Source: an uncultured Verrucomicrobiota bacterium (lineage in GTDB: Bacteria; Verrucomicrobiota; Verrucomicrobiia; Limisphaerales; JADLHS01). From it: a stretch of 36,959 nt of DNA. Position 1 is the first letter of the stretch. Every line of letters begins with the position of its first letter. Positions 1 to 8,453 of this stretch are shown here, in pieces. The notes below the pieces were generated by a model. It was not told the origin of the DNA. It saw only the letters and a program-made list of their open reading frames with translations, and made no database searches. The stretch covers positions 1 through 36,959 of the forward strand of contig CAIKLQ010000093.1 in NCBI GenBank assembly GCA_903828255.1, read 5' to 3'. Both the position numbers and the translations under genes were made by a program.

Positions 1-855
1 AAGTCCATTCAGCGCGACCTGGAATTCATGCGCGACCGGCTCGCGTTGCCGCTGGCCTACGATGGCTCCCGTTTCGGCTATCACTACACGGAGAAGGTTC
101 GCGAGTTTCCCACCATGCAGATCACCGAGGGCGAATTGGTCGCCCTCATCATCGCCGAGAAGGCGCTGCAACAATATCGCGGCACCCAGTTTGAAAAACC
201 GCTCCTGAGCGCCATCCGCAAGATCGAACACGCCCTCCCCGATACCATTTCAATGAACCTGTCGGACATCGAGCAAACGATCTCCTTCAGCACCCGCGCC
301 GAGCCGATTCTGAACCTGAAAGTCTTCAACGTGCTGGCCGAAGCCACCGCGCACCGGCAGCAGTTGAAGCTGACCTATCGCAAACCCGGCAGCCGCCAGG
401 CCGAACCGCGACTGGTTGATCCCTGCCACCTCGCCAACATCAATGGCGAATGGTTTCTCTTCGCCTGGGACCACGCGCGCAAGGACATTCGCACCTTTGT
501 TCCCGCCCGCGTCCAATCCGCCAAACCCACCGGCCAGACCTTTACGCGCCCGCAAAACTTTTCGCTCGAAGCTCGGTTGCGCGACAGCTTCGGCGTCCAC
601 TCTGGCGACGGCCAATACGCGGTCGTTCTCCGCTTCAATGCCCGCGCGGCGGATTACGTGCGGGAAAAGAAATGGCACGCCTCGCAGCAACTGCGCGAGC
701 TTCGCGGTGGCGCCGTGGAATTGCGCTTGAAACTCTCGAGCCTCGCGGAGATTCAACGCTGGGTGTTGAGTTGGGGCGGCGATGCCGTGGTGGTGAAGCC
801 ACGCGAACTGGCTGACGCGGTGCGCGCGGCGGCCCGCTCGATCTTGCGCCGTTGA
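1..855 (+). CDS. WYL-domain transcriptional regulator, 5' end cut by the window
   Basis: The reading frame is open from base 1. The residues before the first Met (KSIQRDLEFMRDRL) match the end of the winged HTH in YafY/DeoR-like WYL regulators, so the true start lies upstream and the internal ATG at 28 is not the start. About residues 100-185 form the WYL domain, with a linker and the segment LVDPCHLANINGEWFLFAWD, where family members carry the P..L....G.WYL.A.D pattern. The rest is the WYL C-terminal extension. WYL proteins are usually ligand- or nucleic-acid-responsive regulators, often of DNA damage or defence genes. Here the next gene is rpoN, 90 bp downstream on the same strand, with no defence genes between. 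The family is clear. The target and ligand cannot be told. Confidence 0.85.
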   Translation, partial: KSIQRDLEFMRDRLALPLAYDGSRFGYHYTEKVREFPTMQITEGELVALIIAEKALQQYRGTQFEKPLLSAIRKIEHALPDTISMNLSDIEQTISFSTRAEPILNLKVFNVLAEATAHRQQLKLTYRKPGSRQAEPRLVDPCHLANINGEWFLFAWDHARKDIRTFVPARVQSAKPTGQTFTRPQNFSLEARLRDSFGVHSGDGQYAVVLRFNARAADYVREKKWHASQQLRELRGGAVELRLKLSSLAEIQRWVLSWGGDAVVVKPRELADAVRAAARSILRR

Positions 856-945
856 GCGGCGGCAACCCGTTTTCAATCACCCCCGCAATCAGGCTCAGTT
901 AATCCTTGAGCTTTCAGATTCGCGGCGTAAAATTTCGATGAAGAT

Positions 946-2439
946 ATGGGTCAGGGTTTGTCACTTTCGCACCGACTGACGCAGTCCATGGTGCTGTCGC
1001 CGCAACTCCAGCAATCGCTGGCGCTGCTCCAGGCCCCGACGCTTGAACTCAAGGCGCTCGTCCAGCAGGAACTTCAGCAAAACCCTGTCCTCGAAGAAGT
1101 CATGGGCGAGGAAATCGAAGTGCGCGAGTCGGGGGAGGGCGAGGGCGACGATGCCCCGGATTCCCACGACCCCACCGAACCGCCCGCCGACGTTAATTTC
1201 GATCCCGCCACCGAAAAGCCCGAACCCGCGGATGATTTTCAAGCCGAGTTCGACAAGCTCGTGCAGGTGGACCAGGAATGGCGCGATCATTTCGCCCAGA
1301 CCAATCTTCCCATGCGTGCCTCCGCCGAGGACGAGGAAAAGCGCCAATTCATGTTCGACTCGCTCGTGGCCAGCACCAGTCTCGCCGAGGTGTTGTTGGA
1401 GCAGGTCCGCGAATCCGAACTCCCCGAGGAACACCGCTCCGTGGCCGAACTCGTGATCGGCAACCTCGACGAGTACGGCTACCTCAAGGCTACCATCGAG
1501 GAAATCACCGGCTCGACCAGCGTGCCCGGCGAACTGATTTTTCAGGTCCTCAAAGTCATCCAGACCTTCGACCCCGTGGGCGTGGGCGCGCGCGACCTGC
1601 GCGAATGTCTCCTGCTCCAATTCGAGCGCGTCGGGGAAACCGATTCCCTCGCCTACCGCATCGTGCGCGACCACATGGAAGCCCTGGGAAAACGCCGTAT
1701 CCCGGAGATTTCCCGCGGTACCGGTCACCCCGTCGAAGAAGTGCAGCAAGCCCTCCTCCGCATCGCCCGTCTCGAACCCCGGCCCGGTCGCGCCTTTCTG
1801 GCCGTCACTGATCAATACGTCACCCCGGAAGTTTTTGTCGTGCGCAATGGCGACGACTTCGCCGTCAGCACCGCCAACGAACACATCCCCCACCTGCGCA
1901 TCAGCAACGTCTATAAAGACCTCATGTCCGGCGGCGGGAACGACGCCGAGGTCAAGAACTACATCCGCGAAAAAATCCGCGCCGGTAAATTTCTCATCAA
2001 GAGCCTCCACCAACGGCAAGCCACCATTCTGAGCATCGGCAAGGAAATCGTGAAGCGGCAAAGCGAGTTCATGGACAAGGGTGTTGCCTATTTGAAGCCG
2101 CTGACGATGGTGCAGGTCGCGGAAGTGGTGGGCGTGCATGAGACCACGATCAGTCGCGGCGTCTCGGGCAAGTACATGCAGACTCCGCAAGGCATCTTCG
2201 AGATGAAGTATTTCTTCACCGCCGGCCTGCAAACCGCCAGCGGCACGGACGTTTCCAACACCAGCGTCAAGGACATGGTCGCGGAAATCTTCAAAGGCGA
2301 GAACGCCAGCAAGCCCCTGTCCGACATGGAAGTGATGGCCATGCTCAAAGCCAAAGGCATCGTCATCGCCCGGCGCACCGTGGCCAAGTACCGCGGGGAA
2401 CTCAACATCCTCCCCTCGAACCTGCGCAAAGTTTATTGA
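946..2439 (+). CDS. rpoN: RNA polymerase sigma-54 factor RpoN
   Basis: This is the alternative sigma factor that recognises -24/-12 promoters and needs AAA+ activators for open complex formation. Region I is a Gln/Leu-rich N-terminus (about residues 5-50, starting SLSHRLTQSMVLSPQLQQSL). Region II is acidic (about 55-110). The core-binding region follows, then an HTH around residues 380-420 (MVQVAEVVGVHETTISRGVS). The RpoN box lies near the C-terminus at 475-484 as ARRTVAKYRG, against the usual ARRTVAKYRE, so one box position deviates. The length of 497 aa is normal. The ATG at 946 is the first in frame that leaves region I intact. I saw no sigma-54 activator with an AAA+ domain and no convincing -24/-12 promoter elsewhere in the window. 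Confidence 0.96.
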   Translation: MGQGLSLSHRLTQSMVLSPQLQQSLALLQAPTLELKALVQQELQQNPVLEEVMGEEIEVRESGEGEGDDAPDSHDPTEPPADVNFDPATEKPEPADDFQAEFDKLVQVDQEWRDHFAQTNLPMRASAEDEEKRQFMFDSLVASTSLAEVLLEQVRESELPEEHRSVAELVIGNLDEYGYLKATIEEITGSTSVPGELIFQVLKVIQTFDPVGVGARDLRECLLLQFERVGETDSLAYRIVRDHMEALGKRRIPEISRGTGHPVEEVQQALLRIARLEPRPGRAFLAVTDQYVTPEVFVVRNGDDFAVSTANEHIPHLRISNVYKDLMSGGGNDAEVKNYIREKIRAGKFLIKSLHQRQATILSIGKEIVKRQSEFMDKGVAYLKPLTMVQVAEVVGVHETTISRGVSGKYMQTPQGIFEMKYFFTAGLQTASGTDVSNTSVKDMVAEIFKGENASKPLSDMEVMAMLKAKGIVIARRTVAKYRGELNILPSNLRKVY

Positions 2440-2449
2440 GCGCCGTTCC

Positions 2450-2474
2450 GCCAGTTCCGCTGGCTGCTTTTCTT
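2450..2474 (+). terminator. Weak intrinsic terminator candidate after rpoN
   Basis: Eleven bases after the rpoN stop, GCCAG (2450-2454) and CTGGC (2460-2464) can pair around a 5-nt loop, and TGCTTTTCTT follows. The stem is only 5 bp, so this is a weak Rho-independent terminator at best. Confidence 0.4.
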
Positions 2475-2596
2475 CAAGGTGGCGGCAACATTTGTTCGCG
2501 GCCGTCACTCCCACTCAGAACCTGTTTGCGCCCGAGTTCCTAAGTGGAACTGGAGAATGGTTAAGCCCCCCGGTTCGTCCTCGTCATCCTCTTAGC

Positions 2597-2723
2597 GCCT
2601 GTTTGAAAAGCAGCAGCCGACGTAAGGGGCTCTAACCCTTAGTCGTGAAGGTCCACAAAAACCAAAAGATTTGAGCCTCCTTACGTCGGTTGCTATGACC
2701 GAGTTTGGAGTTTTCAAACAGGC
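2597..2723. repeat. Nested palindromic element A (MITE/REP-like), no ORF
   Basis: The outer arms are perfect 13-bp inverted repeats, GCCTGTTTGAAAA (2597-2609) and TTTTCAAACAGGC (2711-2723). Inside them, AGCAGCCGACGTAAGG (2612-2627) pairs with 2679-2694 at 15 of 16 positions, leaving an interior of about 50 nt. Short CCTCGTC-rich stretches also face each other outside the arms (about 2578-2590 and 2747-2759). A related element lies at 29359-29469. The rest of the gap 2475-2908 shows no gene and no clear promoter. The element could be a non-autonomous mobile element or a structured RNA. No transposase of matching ends is present in the window. Confidence 0.8.
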
Positions 2724-2908
2724 TCTCAGAAGAATGCGGGATTTGAGGACGAGGAGGAGTCAAGAATCCTCACCCGTTTTTTAGCACACCCCGGCGGTAG
2801 CGTTAGTCGAGAGTCGCTGTGCTATTGCCCATGCTGATACTATCCCAGCGGAACAAAAAGTTACACCCAGGCGCGAAAATGAGAAAATGTAGTCAAGTCG
2901 GACTGAAA

Positions 2909-5236
2909 ATGAGCCAGTCGGCACCAGGCAGTTGCAATCGGGCCAGCGGCTTTCCAGCCGCGCTCCGCCGCTTCCTCAACCGCATCGCAAGAATGACCCT
3001 GGCGCTATTTGTCCCATGCGTCACCGGTGTCGCCTGCCTCGGTGCGCCCGCTGCCGCCGCCGCGCCCGCCTTCGGCTGTTGGTTCTGGTCCGCCGCAGAG
3101 TTCGAACCAGAGGGCTACCGCCCCTTTCTCGATCTCGTAAAGCAACACGCCGCGTACGACCGGCTCACCACCAGCCTGCGCGTCGCCGGGCACGAAGTCA
3201 CCGAAGCGGCCACCCACGACCAGATTCGTCGCGCGGCCGAATACTCGGAGCGCAGCGGCATGAAGCTGGTGATGGACCTGGACGTGCGTTTGGCCCGGGC
3301 GGATTTTTATCGTGCTCACCCTGACGAACTCCAGGAAATGCTGCGCCTCCGCGAAGTGGGACTGTCCACGACTGGCGAAGTCCACCTGACGATCACCGCC
3401 GAGGTGCTCGGCGACCATTACACCGGCAACACGACTCCCTACGTGCCCGTCGCGAGCCGGCTCGTGCGCGTTTTCTCGTATCGCAAGTCGGCGAACGACG
3501 GCGTGCCGGAGTCGGTGGAGGACATCACCGCGCGTTGTCACCTGACGGAGTCCGCGAGCAACCGCGTCATTGTCGCGATTCCTGGCGATGCCACCGCGTC
3601 CGGCCGCCACGCGGCGGCGCTGGTGGCGTTCTCGCACTTCACCCCGGACGTGTTCGCGCCGCACCTGTTTGAATTTCAACGCGCAATTCTCCAGCAATAC
3701 GCCGACGTGCCGCTCGCCGGCGCGTGCAAGGACGAATGGGGTTTCCCGCCCTGCTTCGACGGCAATCCCGCGCACAACGACTTCTGGTTCTCGCGCGCCC
3801 ACGCCGCCGCCTACAAGCGCGTCTCGCGGGGACGGGATCTCGTGCGTGATTGCTTGTTGATGTCCCTTGGCGAGCGTGGCCAGGAGCGCGAGCGGTTGGC
3901 TGCCATCAACCGTTACCAGCAACTCGCCACGCAACGAAACGCAGCGGTCGAGGAGGATTTCTACCGGGCGGTGAAGAAAGTATTCGGGGCGAGCGGCATC
4001 GTCGCGACGCACCCGACGTGGTGGCCAAACCCCGATCTGCGGGAGATCAAAAAGAACGGCCTCGACTGGTGGGCCGCACGCCGGGACATCGCGCAGACGG
4101 ATGAGGCCACGCCGTTTTCGGTTCGGACTGCGCTGGCAAAAAAGTGGAACAGCCCGACCTGGGTGAACATGTTTTATTCGTCCAAGCTGGAGGACTACGA
4201 AAGTGCCGTCTGGAGCGCGGCATTGGGCGGTGGGCGGCTCAACTTCCATCCGCTCTACCCCTCGCCGCATGGGCTGCGTTTGGAAATCACCGCCGGACTT
4301 TTGTGCGGCGACTTGATGCGGGCCAACGTGCGTATTCGCCTGCTGGACTTCATCTCGCGCACGCCGCTGGATTGTCCGGTCGCGGTCATCTTCGGGCACG
4401 CCGCGGCCATGAACTGGGCCGGGCCGCACTTCAACGATGTGGGCCTCGCCCTCACCGACGCGCTGTGGCGCGCGGGCCAGCCTGCCGATTTGATTCCCAG
4501 TTCGGAAATCGCAAGCGGCGCATTGCGCATCGGCAAGAACGGCTGGCTTCAATATGGTCCGCAACGCTATTCCGCAGCGGTGTTGTATCATCCCGAGTTC
4601 GAGCCGGCGGAAACCGCCGCGCTCATCCGCCGTGCGGCCAAAGGCCCGACTGCCATCTGGCGCGTGGGGGAATGGACGCGGGACTTCAACGCCCGGTCGC
4701 TTGCGCCGCGGTTGCCGAAGCAACTCCAGTCCAGTCGCGACGTCGCGGCCTGCGCAGCGCAAGTGCTTACCCACCTGCGGGAACACGGCGTGGTCGCGCA
4801 GACGCCGGCCACCGCCACGATTGGCTGGGACGTGAAAACCGTCGCGCCGTCGCGCGCGGGCCAGTGCCGGTTGATTGACGGCACCGCGATTTGGCTGGCG
4901 GGCGCCGAGCGATTGGCGGGTGATAGCATCGAAGTCAATCAACCAGTGAATGGTCAAGTCATCACGGCAAAAGCGACCGGCGTTCTGGCCGTTCGACTGG
5001 ACATGGCTGGTCAACTCGAAGCGCTCGCCGCCGGCGGGTTGAGCCATATCCAAGGTGGCGGGCTGGACCTCGTGCTCGACCCACCGCTCGACCTCGCGCT
5101 ACGGCGTGACGCCAGCGGACGATGGCGGGGCTTGATTCAGGATTGCGCCGGTCCCGTGCCGCCGGCCTTGCTGCGCATCACGAGTGCGTGGGAACTTCGG
5201 CCGACGCCACCGCCTTTGGCGAACACTGAACACTGA
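2909..5236 (+). CDS. Large exported glycoside-hydrolase-like protein, family unassigned
   Basis: A long protein with a typical export signal: a basic stretch (ALRRFLNRIAR), a hydrophobic core and an Ala-rich cleavage region (GAPAAAAAPAFG). The ATG at 2909 gives a signal peptide with a basic n-region. Other in-frame starts are GTG 2819, ATG 2879 and ATG 2993; the last lacks positive charge. The body resembles TIM-barrel glycosidases of the beta-galactosidase (GH42-like) type. Its N-terminal part begins FGCWFWSAAEFEPEGY, and a DEWG segment (CKDEWGFPP) could hold an acidic catalytic residue. Further on, WVNMFYSSKLEDYESAVWSA and GGGRLNFHPLYP look like later barrel strands. A Rossmann-like part (VAVIFGHAAAMNWAG) recalls the trimerisation/GATase-like domain of that clan. 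It stands alone between the palindromic element and the hsdR relic. The enzyme class is a guess from fold-like features. Export is well supported. Confidence 0.75.
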   Translation: MSQSAPGSCNRASGFPAALRRFLNRIARMTLALFVPCVTGVACLGAPAAAAAPAFGCWFWSAAEFEPEGYRPFLDLVKQHAAYDRLTTSLRVAGHEVTEAATHDQIRRAAEYSERSGMKLVMDLDVRLARADFYRAHPDELQEMLRLREVGLSTTGEVHLTITAEVLGDHYTGNTTPYVPVASRLVRVFSYRKSANDGVPESVEDITARCHLTESASNRVIVAIPGDATASGRHAAALVAFSHFTPDVFAPHLFEFQRAILQQYADVPLAGACKDEWGFPPCFDGNPAHNDFWFSRAHAAAYKRVSRGRDLVRDCLLMSLGERGQERERLAAINRYQQLATQRNAAVEEDFYRAVKKVFGASGIVATHPTWWPNPDLREIKKNGLDWWAARRDIAQTDEATPFSVRTALAKKWNSPTWVNMFYSSKLEDYESAVWSAALGGGRLNFHPLYPSPHGLRLEITAGLLCGDLMRANVRIRLLDFISRTPLDCPVAVIFGHAAAMNWAGPHFNDVGLALTDALWRAGQPADLIPSSEIASGALRIGKNGWLQYGPQRYSAAVLYHPEFEPAETAALIRRAAKGPTAIWRVGEWTRDFNARSLAPRLPKQLQSSRDVAACAAQVLTHLREHGVVAQTPATATIGWDVKTVAPSRAGQCRLIDGTAIWLAGAERLAGDSIEVNQPVNGQVITAKATGVLAVRLDMAGQLEALAAGGLSHIQGGGLDLVLDPPLDLALRRDASGRWRGLIQDCAGPVPPALLRITSAWELRPTPPPLANTEH

Positions 5237-5354
5237 ACTCCACTTGGGTTCTTCCGGCACTTGGGTGGGGCAACCGGTTCAAACTGGAGGCCCGCGAAGA
5301 GTGGAGCCAGCGGTCGGGATTTAACCGACGACCAGCAGTTGACAAAATAGTAGG

Positions 5355-5645
5355 GCGCTGGTGGCCTTCTCCGGCACCGTGAAGGGTTGCGGCAAGGATT
5401 ACACCGAGGCGGGCATGAACACGGCGGCGGGTAAGTCCATCCCGGAAACCGCCACGGCGGAGACGTTCAAGCAGAACGAGTATCGGCTGTTGATCGTGGC
5501 CAACAAGTTCCAGACCGGCTTCGATCAACCGTTGCTTCACACGATGTATGTGGACAAGAAACTCGGCGGCGTGAACGCCGTGCAAACGCTGTCCCGGTTG
5601 AACCGCATTTGCCCGCCCGACAAGGAAGACACGATGGTCTTGGAC
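5355..5645 (+). pseudogene. Remnant of a type I restriction enzyme HsdR subunit (helicase motif V-VI region)
   Basis: About 97 codons read ALVAFSGTV, then YRLLIVANKFQTGFDQPLL and VDKKLGGVNAVQTLSRLNR, then KEDTMVLD. This is the C-terminal RecA-like helicase lobe of HsdR in the expected order. A stop lies just upstream at 5340-5342. There is no DEAD-box lobe, no nuclease domain, and no hsdM or hsdS. After VLD (5645) the similarity ends, and the frame runs on into the coding sequence of the next gene, which is read in another frame. Full HsdR proteins are about 800-1,100 aa, so this is a fragment of under 15 percent. The well-kept motifs suggest recent decay or a recombination scar. Confidence 0.88.
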
Positions 5646-5673
5646 TGCGACGGGAGTTTTGTAGAATGGGCGC

Positions 5674-5970
5674 ATGACGCGAAATTGCTGGAAGTGCGGC
5701 ACGGAATACACATTGGCTGGCTCGCCGGGCCGATCAGAAACCTGCGCCGGCTGTTTCGGCGACCTGAAAGTTTGCCTCAATTGCGTGAGCTACGATCGAG
5801 CGGTGGCTTATCAGTGTCGCGATCGGCGGGCCGATCCGGTGGAGGAAAAGCACACGGCGAACTACTGCGAGTATTTTGAAATGGTCCGGCGGGTGTGGTT
5901 GCCGCCGGCGGAGGAAAAATCACGCGAGGTCAAGGCGCGCGCGCAATTGAAGAATCTGCTGGGCGACTAA
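5674..5970 (+). CDS. Small double zinc-ribbon protein, function unknown
   Basis: A 98-aa protein with eight cysteines: CWKC (5, 8), CAGC (24, 27), CLNC (34, 37), then C48 and C65. This suits two zinc sites. The pattern CxNCxxYD...QC...NYCEYF is one I associate with small uncharacterised bacterial zinc-ribbon proteins that have a C...YDP...C.EP..E...DKE.ANFC.YF layout. The C-terminal 30 residues are charged and probably helical. The ATG at 5674 lies 28 bp beyond the end of the hsdR similarity, so its upstream region comes from the junction with that relic. It converges on rpsA. The role is unknown, possibly nucleic-acid or protein binding. Confidence 0.8.
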   Translation: MTRNCWKCGTEYTLAGSPGRSETCAGCFGDLKVCLNCVSYDRAVAYQCRDRRADPVEEKHTANYCEYFEMVRRVWLPPAEEKSREVKARAQLKNLLGD

Positions 5971-6175
5971 GGGTCGGGAAGTGGTGCCGCTTCCTTGAAA
6001 TTGATTCATGCGGGCCGTGCGTTCGAACGGACGGCGAGCCGGGGATGGCTCGCGGGTCGTCATCGGCCGGCGGCTTGGTGGTCTGCGGGTTCCGTTTGCC
6101 CTGACTCCAACCCAACCGAGACCTCAACCCAGGGTGGGCGATACGGTCGCAAGCGAGGACGCTTGCGCCAACTAC

Positions 6176-6211
6176 AAAAAACTCGGGCGGGCCGTGACTG
6201 GCCCGCCCGAG
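6176..6211 (-). terminator. Strong intrinsic terminator of rpsA
   Basis: A perfect 12-bp stem, CTCGGGCGGGCC (6182-6193) with GGCCCGCCCGAG (6200-6211), closes a 6-nt loop. On the minus strand it is followed directly by TTTTTT (complement of 6176-6181). It lies about 50 bp past the rpsA stop. On the plus strand no T-run follows, so it acts one way. Confidence 0.93.
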
Positions 6212-6261
6212 GGGAAACAATTCGCTGGCACGAAGTTTTTTCTTCGCGCACTCGCTTCCGC

Positions 6262-7941
6262 TTACTTCATTTCATCCTGCCGCGCCTCGTCGGCGGCGTC
6301 GAAGGCGTGCTGCAACGCCACTAGGTCTTCGCCGGGCTTCAAGGCGTCGAGCACAGCTTGCTCGGCCTTGAGTTGTTCGGGCGAGTAGTTCGCCGCCTTG
6401 ATCGAGAGACCGATGCGGCGGTCGCTGCGATCAATCTTGATGACGCGGGCGTTGACATCCTGCCCGACCCGAAGGGCGTTCTTGATTTTCTCCACGCGCT
6501 CTTCGGTGATCTGCGAGATGTGGACGAGGCCGTCAATTTCGTGTTGCAGGCCGACAAACGCGCCGAAGCTGGCGAGTTTTGTGACCTTGCCGCTGACGAG
6601 GTCGCCGACCTTGTAGAGCAGGTCAATTTTCTCCCACGGATCCACGGAGAGCTGCTTGATGCCGACCGCGATGCGCTGGTTCGCCTTGTCCACTTCGAGC
6701 ACCTGAGCTTCGACTTCGTCGCCCTTCTTGAACACTTCGCTCGGGTGGTTGATCTTGCGCGTCCACGAAATGTCGGAGACGTGGATCATGCCGTCCAAAC
6801 CTTCCTCCAGCTCGATGAACGCACCGTAGCTGGTGAGGTTGCGAATCTGGCCCTTGACGTGCGTGCCGGCCGGATACTTGGCCTCGGCGTGGTCCCACGG
6901 ATTGGATTCCAACTGGCGGATGCCGAGCGAAATCTTCTGTTCGTCGCGGTTGATCCCGAGGACTTGGGCTTCGATGTCCTGACCCTGCTTGAGCATGTCG
7001 CTGGGCTTGGTGACGCGCTTGGTCCACGAAAGCTCGGTGACGTGGATGAGTCCTTCGACGCCGGGCTCGAGTTCCACAAACGCGCCGTAGGGAACGAGGT
7101 TGACGATCTTGCCCTTGACCTTCATCCCGACCGGGTACTTGCTTTCGATGCCATCCCACGGATTGGTCATTTTCTGCTTCAATCCGAGGCTGACACGTTC
7201 CTTTTCCTTGTTCACGTCCAACACTACCACGTCGAGGTCCTGACCAACCTTCAGCACGTCCGACGGGTGCGCGATGCGGCCCCAACTCATATCCGTGATG
7301 TGCAGCAAACCGTCAATGCCGTTGAGGTCAATGAACGCGCCGAAGTCGGTGATGTTCTTGACCGTGCCCTTGCGGATGTCGCCGGGCACCATTTCCGCCA
7401 AGAGCTTCTGGCGGCGATCCGTGCGCTCGGCCTCGATGAGTTCGCGCCGGGAGAGCACGATGTTCTGCCGCTCCTGATTGATTTTGACGACCTTGAAATC
7501 GTAGGTGTTGCCCACGTACTGCGTGAGATTCTTGGGCGTCAACACGTCTATCTGCGACGCCGGCAGAAACGCCTCGACGCCGATATTGACGATCAACCCG
7601 CCCTTGACGATGGCTTTGACCTTGCCGGCAATGCGGCCGCCTTCGTTGCAAATGGTGAGGATCCGTTCCCAGTTCTTCTTAAACTCGGCCTGCTCCTTCG
7701 AGAGGATGACCATGCCCTCTTTGTCTTCGAGCTTTTCGATCAAGACATCCACCAAGTCGCCGACCTTGACCAGCTTGATGTCTTCAAATTCATTGGCGGG
7801 GATGACGCCCTCGCTCTTGTAGCCAATGTCCACGAGGACCTCCTTGGCGCGGACTTCGATGACGTGACCGGCGACAATTTCGCCGGTGACAAAGCGCAAC
7901 GGGGCGGTGCTTTGCTTCAGTGCTTCTTCCATTGTGAGCAT
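6262..7941 (-). CDS. rpsA: 30S ribosomal protein S1
   Basis: The mRNA-binding ribosomal protein that helps the 30S subunit load structured or SD-poor messages. Six S1 (OB-fold) repeats are visible in order. The first two are diverged (VTGEIVAGHVIEVRAKEVLV; GKVKAIVKGGLIVNIGVEAF). The next four are canonical, each with a GAF core: FGAFIDLNGIDGLLHI, YGAFVELEPGVEGLIHV, YGAFIELEEGLDGMIHV and FGAFVGLQHEIDGLVHI. The 559-aa length and six repeats match the long proteobacterial/verrucomicrobial form. Either ATG 7939-7941 or ATG 7930-7932 could start it. Neither has a strong Shine-Dalgarno sequence. It is monocistronic, with a leader holding hairpins (8054-8112) and a strong terminator downstream. Confidence 0.97.
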   Translation of the reverse strand: MLTMEEALKQSTAPLRFVTGEIVAGHVIEVRAKEVLVDIGYKSEGVIPANEFEDIKLVKVGDLVDVLIEKLEDKEGMVILSKEQAEFKKNWERILTICNEGGRIAGKVKAIVKGGLIVNIGVEAFLPASQIDVLTPKNLTQYVGNTYDFKVVKINQERQNIVLSRRELIEAERTDRRQKLLAEMVPGDIRKGTVKNITDFGAFIDLNGIDGLLHITDMSWGRIAHPSDVLKVGQDLDVVVLDVNKEKERVSLGLKQKMTNPWDGIESKYPVGMKVKGKIVNLVPYGAFVELEPGVEGLIHVTELSWTKRVTKPSDMLKQGQDIEAQVLGINRDEQKISLGIRQLESNPWDHAEAKYPAGTHVKGQIRNLTSYGAFIELEEGLDGMIHVSDISWTRKINHPSEVFKKGDEVEAQVLEVDKANQRIAVGIKQLSVDPWEKIDLLYKVGDLVSGKVTKLASFGAFVGLQHEIDGLVHISQITEERVEKIKNALRVGQDVNARVIKIDRSDRRIGLSIKAANYSPEQLKAEQAVLDALKPGEDLVALQHAFDAADEARQDEMK

Positions 7942-8053
7942 AATGATGATGGGACTTTCTTGAACTGCGGGAGACTAGGCGGGCGAACGGCCCGGCGAAG
8001 CTCCATTGCCTAACTGACCACCCGGCTTCGGAACGCTTCGCATTGGCGAGGAC

Positions 8054-8112
8054 GTTGCGGGGCAACGGAGGTTTACCCGGATTTCTCCGGGCCAATCCCG
8101 AATCGCTTCGGG
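8054..8112 (-). promoter_or_regulatory. Tandem-hairpin region in the rpsA leader
   Basis: Read on the minus strand towards rpsA there are three short perfect hairpins. CCCGAA-GCGA-TTCGGG (8112-8097) comes first, then CCCGGA-GAAA-TCCGGG (8091-8076), then GTTGC-CCC-GCAAC (8066-8054). The first two carry GNRA-type tetraloops, which favours folded RNA over chance. They sit about 110-170 nt upstream of the rpsA start. S1 is known to autoregulate through its own leader in E. coli. Such a role here is inference. The rest of 7942-8453 shows no gene; its short reading frames lack any recognisable protein. Confidence 0.5.
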
Positions 8113-8453
8113 GTTGAGGTTGGCTGGTTTGTTAACTGTCGTTTCTCAGCCTCAATGAACAGCCGCACACGCGGCGTTCAGGCAGGTTGGAGCATAAGCA
8201 AACGCCTCCAGACGGCAAGCGAAATCGCAATGCAATCGTCCTCCCATCCAGGGATTCTTCATCAGCCCCGCGCGGAGCGGGCGAGGCCGGGGCGACCGGC
8301 CGGACAGGCGCGGCGGTGGGGTTAGCGTGCCCGGGTGCGGCGCCATCGTCGGTCGCGTTGCGGAAGGGTGTTTTCCATCCGGGGGAGCCGCCTACCTTCA
8401 CTTCGCCATCTGAATTAGCCCGCCAAGTTTAACCCTGCGGGCCAAAGAAAGCC

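Noticed and set aside
961-2514. 517-codon open frame antisense to rpoN
   Set aside because: It mirrors the GC-rich third positions of rpoN, has no recognisable domain and is rich in His, Phe, Gly and Asp, as such shadows are.
2597-2723. Integron attC site
   Set aside because: The nested arms resemble attC layout, but the outer core is not GTTRRRY/RYYYAAC, and there is no integrase or cassette array.
3005-5053. 682-codon open frame antisense to the glycosidase-like gene
   Set aside because: Arg/Gly/His-rich composition, no signal or domain. The plus-strand gene has a signal peptide and normal composition.
6358-8013. 551-codon open frame antisense to rpsA
   Set aside because: rpsA is certain; the antisense product is Asp/Leu/Val-rich with repeats that mirror the S1 domains.
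8132-8432. Small proteins upstream of rpsA on either strand
   Set aside because: Biased composition and no conserved feature. The region is better explained as leader and intergenic DNA.
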